Below are positions 48,681 to 50,769 of a stretch of DNA of 50,769 bases, in pieces (the first letter of the stretch is position 1; every line of letters starts with the position of its first letter). Origin of the DNA: Planctomycetaceae bacterium (GTDB lineage: Bacteria > Planctomycetota > Planctomycetia > Pirellulales > UBA7805); assembly GCA_902630355.1 (NCBI GenBank), contig CACOUL010000015.1, positions 1-50,769 of the forward strand, in the 5' to 3' direction. Made by a program: the position numbers and the translations under genes. Under the pieces are notes generated by a model that was not told the origin of the DNA, ran no database searches, and saw nothing but the letters and a program-made list of their open reading frames with translations.

Positions 48681-50769
48681 TTACGAGTCTTTTGCTGCCG
48701 CCGCCGCGGCCGCCTTATCGCCTTTTTCCGTGTCCGCTTCCTTGAGCAGTTCCTCGACAGCTTTGGCCAGTTGCTTGTCCTCACCGCGCGCCACCGATTC
48801 GGCATCGTTGATGACAAGCACATCGGGGTCGAGTTGCCAGTTTTCCAGATAGCGCCCGTCGAGATCCGTGATTCCCACCTGCGGGATTCCGAAAATCAGC
48901 TTCGGCTCGATTTGCGATTCCCACCAGACGGCGGTCGAGGTACCCGGCACCGGGGCACCGATCAGCTTGCCGATACCCTTGCGCTTAAACGCCCAGGGAA
49001 AAAAGTGTGCGTCGCTATAGTTACTCTCGCTCTGCAGCACCGCAACGGGGCGGGTCCATTTATCGACCGGCTCACCACCCAGATCGCCCCGCTCATGACC
49101 GCGAGGAACAAAATAACAATAGAGTTCGCCGTCGAGGAAGGTGGCCAGATCTTCGTGTAACCAGCCGCCGCCGTTGAACCGGGTATCGACGATCAGCGCC
49201 TCTTTATCGTAGTTGCGGCCCAAGACCTCGGAAAACACGTGGCGGAAGCTCGATTCGTCCATCCCGCGGACATGCACGTAGCCGACACGCCCACCGGAAA
49301 GTTCTTCGGCTTTTTTCCGCCGGCTTTCGATCCACCGCTGATACATCAGATTTCCCTCGGCGTAGGGTGTGGTCGGCCTGATGAATTCTTCCCACTCCTC
49401 ATCAGCCTCAGGGTCGTGCATTGTCAGCCGCACCCGTTTACCGCTCTTATGGTTAAGCATTTTCCAGTGGTTTGTATCGGCCTTGATCCGCTCACCGTCG
49501 ATGTGCGTGACCAGATGGCCCGGTTCGATTTTGATTTCCGCCTTATCGCTCGGACCGCGGGCAATCACCTCGACGACCTTCAGACCGTCTCCCTCATGCG
49601 CTTCGTCGAAGAGAATGCCGAGCACGCCGGATGAATCGCCGCCGAGACGCGGATAAAAACGTGCGCCGGTATGACTTGCATTTAGCTCACCGAGCATTTC
49701 GCTCAACAGTTCCGTGAAATCGTAGTTATTGTTGATCGACGGCAGAAACGACTCATAATTATCGCCCACTGCGTCCCAGTCGACGCCGTGCATCTTGGGA
49801 TCGTAAAATTTTTGCGCCGTCTGGCGGTGGACGTGATCGAAGATGTACTGTCGCTCGGCCGGGCCGTCGATATTCAGTTCTGCAGAAAATTTCACCGGCT
49901 TGGCGGTCGCCTTACCACCCTTCAGCGCTGCGGCGAGGCTCACCTTCGAGAGGCTGCCCCCTTGCCGGAGAAACGCGCTCTTGCCGTCCTTCGTAAATTG
50001 AATCTCACCGGGGCTTCCCAGACTCATCGCTTTGGTGGTCGAACGATCGCGAAGCTTCGTGACCCAAAGCCCCCATTTATTCTCAAAGCGGGCAACGTAT
50101 ACGAGTTGCTCGCCATCGGGGGAAACATCGAAGCTATAGATCGGGGCCGACATCACCGTCAACCGCTTGAGCCGCTGATCCCGATCGGCAAGATCGAATT
50201 CCAACGGCTCAACTTTTTTCTTGCTGTCTTTCTTATCGTCCTTCGCGTCCTCCTTCTTTTCGTCCGACGAGTCGTCAGTACCGGCGTTTTTCTGTTCCCC
50301 ATCCTTCGCTGCATCTTTTTCTGACTCTTTATCGGCATCCTTTTCGTCGCCTTTTTCCTTCTTCTCCTTTTCCTCTTTCTCTTTTTTCTTTTTGGCTTGC
50401 TTTTTCTTCAGTGCCAGCTCCGCTTTGCTCAGATGCGCCTCGTCAAAGGCATCCTGATTCAGGTAGAGTCCGTAAATGTCGGCCTCGTAACCGTCACTGC
50501 CATGACCCCGCTGTCCGTTGCGGTCGGTAGCATAGAGCAGCATTTTACCGTTCGAACTGAAGCGGGGCAGCTCTTCGGCGTATCCGCTCTGGGTGATATT
50601 GATCACCTCGCCGTCGGCGAGTTTGACCGCGGCAATTTCCGGGGTCCAAAGCCGATGCCCGTGGTACGTGGCCGTCAACCAGCGACTGTCGGGCGACCAT
50701 GCATATTCGATATCACCATCCGCATACGAATGATTCTTACGCCGGGGGATGACACTGCTCGATTTTTTA
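48681..50769 (-). CDS. Tricorn-type S41 peptidase, N-terminus outside the window
   Basis: The frame is open to the right edge, so the first part of the protein is missing. At least 695 residues are visible. The N-terminal visible part has WD40/PD40-like propeller strands (RLWTPEIAAVKLADGEVINI, FSFDVSPDGEQLVYVARF-like). Next is a very long Lys/Glu/Asp-rich stretch of about 65 residues, more propeller, a PDZ-like part and the S41 core (ALIVDTRFNGGGWLHEDLA, then VLQSESNYSDAHFFPWAF). The last two parts hold the expected nucleophile Ser and strand of the C-terminal protease. Tricorn enzymes are large cytoplasmic or periplasmic peptidases that cut peptides from other proteases. Confidence 0.9.
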   Translation of the reverse strand, partial: KKSSSVIPRRKNHSYADGDIEYAWSPDSRWLTATYHGHRLWTPEIAAVKLADGEVINITQSGYAEELPRFSSNGKMLLYATDRNGQRGHGSDGYEADIYGLYLNQDAFDEAHLSKAELALKKKQAKKKKEKEEKEKKEKGDEKDADKESEKDAAKDGEQKNAGTDDSSDEKKEDAKDDKKDSKKKVEPLEFDLADRDQRLKRLTVMSAPIYSFDVSPDGEQLVYVARFENKWGLWVTKLRDRSTTKAMSLGSPGEIQFTKDGKSAFLRQGGSLSKVSLAAALKGGKATAKPVKFSAELNIDGPAERQYIFDHVHRQTAQKFYDPKMHGVDWDAVGDNYESFLPSINNNYDFTELLSEMLGELNASHTGARFYPRLGGDSSGVLGILFDEAHEGDGLKVVEVIARGPSDKAEIKIEPGHLVTHIDGERIKADTNHWKMLNHKSGKRVRLTMHDPEADEEWEEFIRPTTPYAEGNLMYQRWIESRRKKAEELSGGRVGYVHVRGMDESSFRHVFSEVLGRNYDKEALIVDTRFNGGGWLHEDLATFLDGELYCYFVPRGHERGDLGGEPVDKWTRPVAVLQSESNYSDAHFFPWAFKRKGIGKLIGAPVPGTSTAVWWESQIEPKLIFGIPQVGITDLDGRYLENWQLDPDVLVINDAESVARGEDKQLAKAVEELLKEADTEKGDKAAAAAAAKDS

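Overview
The window looks like chromosomal DNA of a planctomycete (Planctomycetota), moderately GC-rich. The main reasons are five proteins ending in PEP-CTERM sorting signals, a prepilin-like protein of the H-X9-DG type, a cysteine-cluster membrane protein of a kind seen in planctomycetes, a membrane-anchored octaheme cytochrome c, and many secreted proteins of unknown function. This assignment is an inference from gene content; the window has no rRNA gene. No insertion sequence, integrase, prophage or CRISPR array was seen, and both edges cut through genes.

Region by region. 1-7.4 kb: mostly minus-strand small genes (truncated secreted protein, secreted hypothetical, alpha/beta hydrolase, DUF6790-like membrane protein, histidine-rich metal binder, nitroreductase, DUF4149-like membrane protein), then a small plus-strand secreted protein behind a near-consensus promoter and a pentapeptide-repeat PEP-CTERM protein. 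7.5-14.6 kb: Uup-type ABC-F ATPase, a PAS-AraC regulator divergent from a GlcG-like protein, a small lipoprotein behind a perfect inverted repeat, tRNA-Leu(UAG), a PD40 propeller lipoprotein and an esterase. 14.9-19 kb: octaheme cytochrome c closely followed by a four-helix membrane protein, then a membrane-anchored hypothetical. 19-26.8 kb: VOC protein, two overlapping 2OG-Fe(II) oxygenases, a PEP-CTERM protein without a visible signal peptide, a Pol-beta-type nucleotidyltransferase, a VCBS/FG-GAP propeller, a thioredoxin-fold protein, a leucine-rich-repeat protein and a matrixin-like PEP-CTERM protease. 27-30.8 kb: GT2 glycosyltransferase, radical SAM enzyme and a polytopic GT39-like protein, probably acting on surface glycans or glycolipids.

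31-42.2 kb is the metabolic centre. A class I fructose-bisphosphate aldolase converges on a tightly packed minus-strand run rpiB-pgi-tal-gnd-zwf-pgl-rpe-HAD phosphatase. It carries the whole oxidative pentose phosphate branch plus most of the non-oxidative branch; transketolase is absent. Upstream on the same strand lie a PEP-CTERM protein with Met-rich patches, a pseudopilin and a Cys-rich membrane protein, which may form a separate secreted, metal-related unit.

42.5-50.8 kb: a fused alpha-beta 2-oxoacid dehydrogenase E1, its E2 acyltransferase (with Asn where the catalytic Asp is expected) and a NadR-like P-loop protein, followed by a PEP-CTERM protein with a 390-bp internal near-perfect duplication and a truncated tricorn-type S41 protease.

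No single unmistakable new system stands out. The best candidates for something undescribed are the Cys-rich/pseudopilin/Met-rich PEP-CTERM set, the octaheme cytochrome with its membrane partner, and the overlapping pair of 2OG oxygenases.
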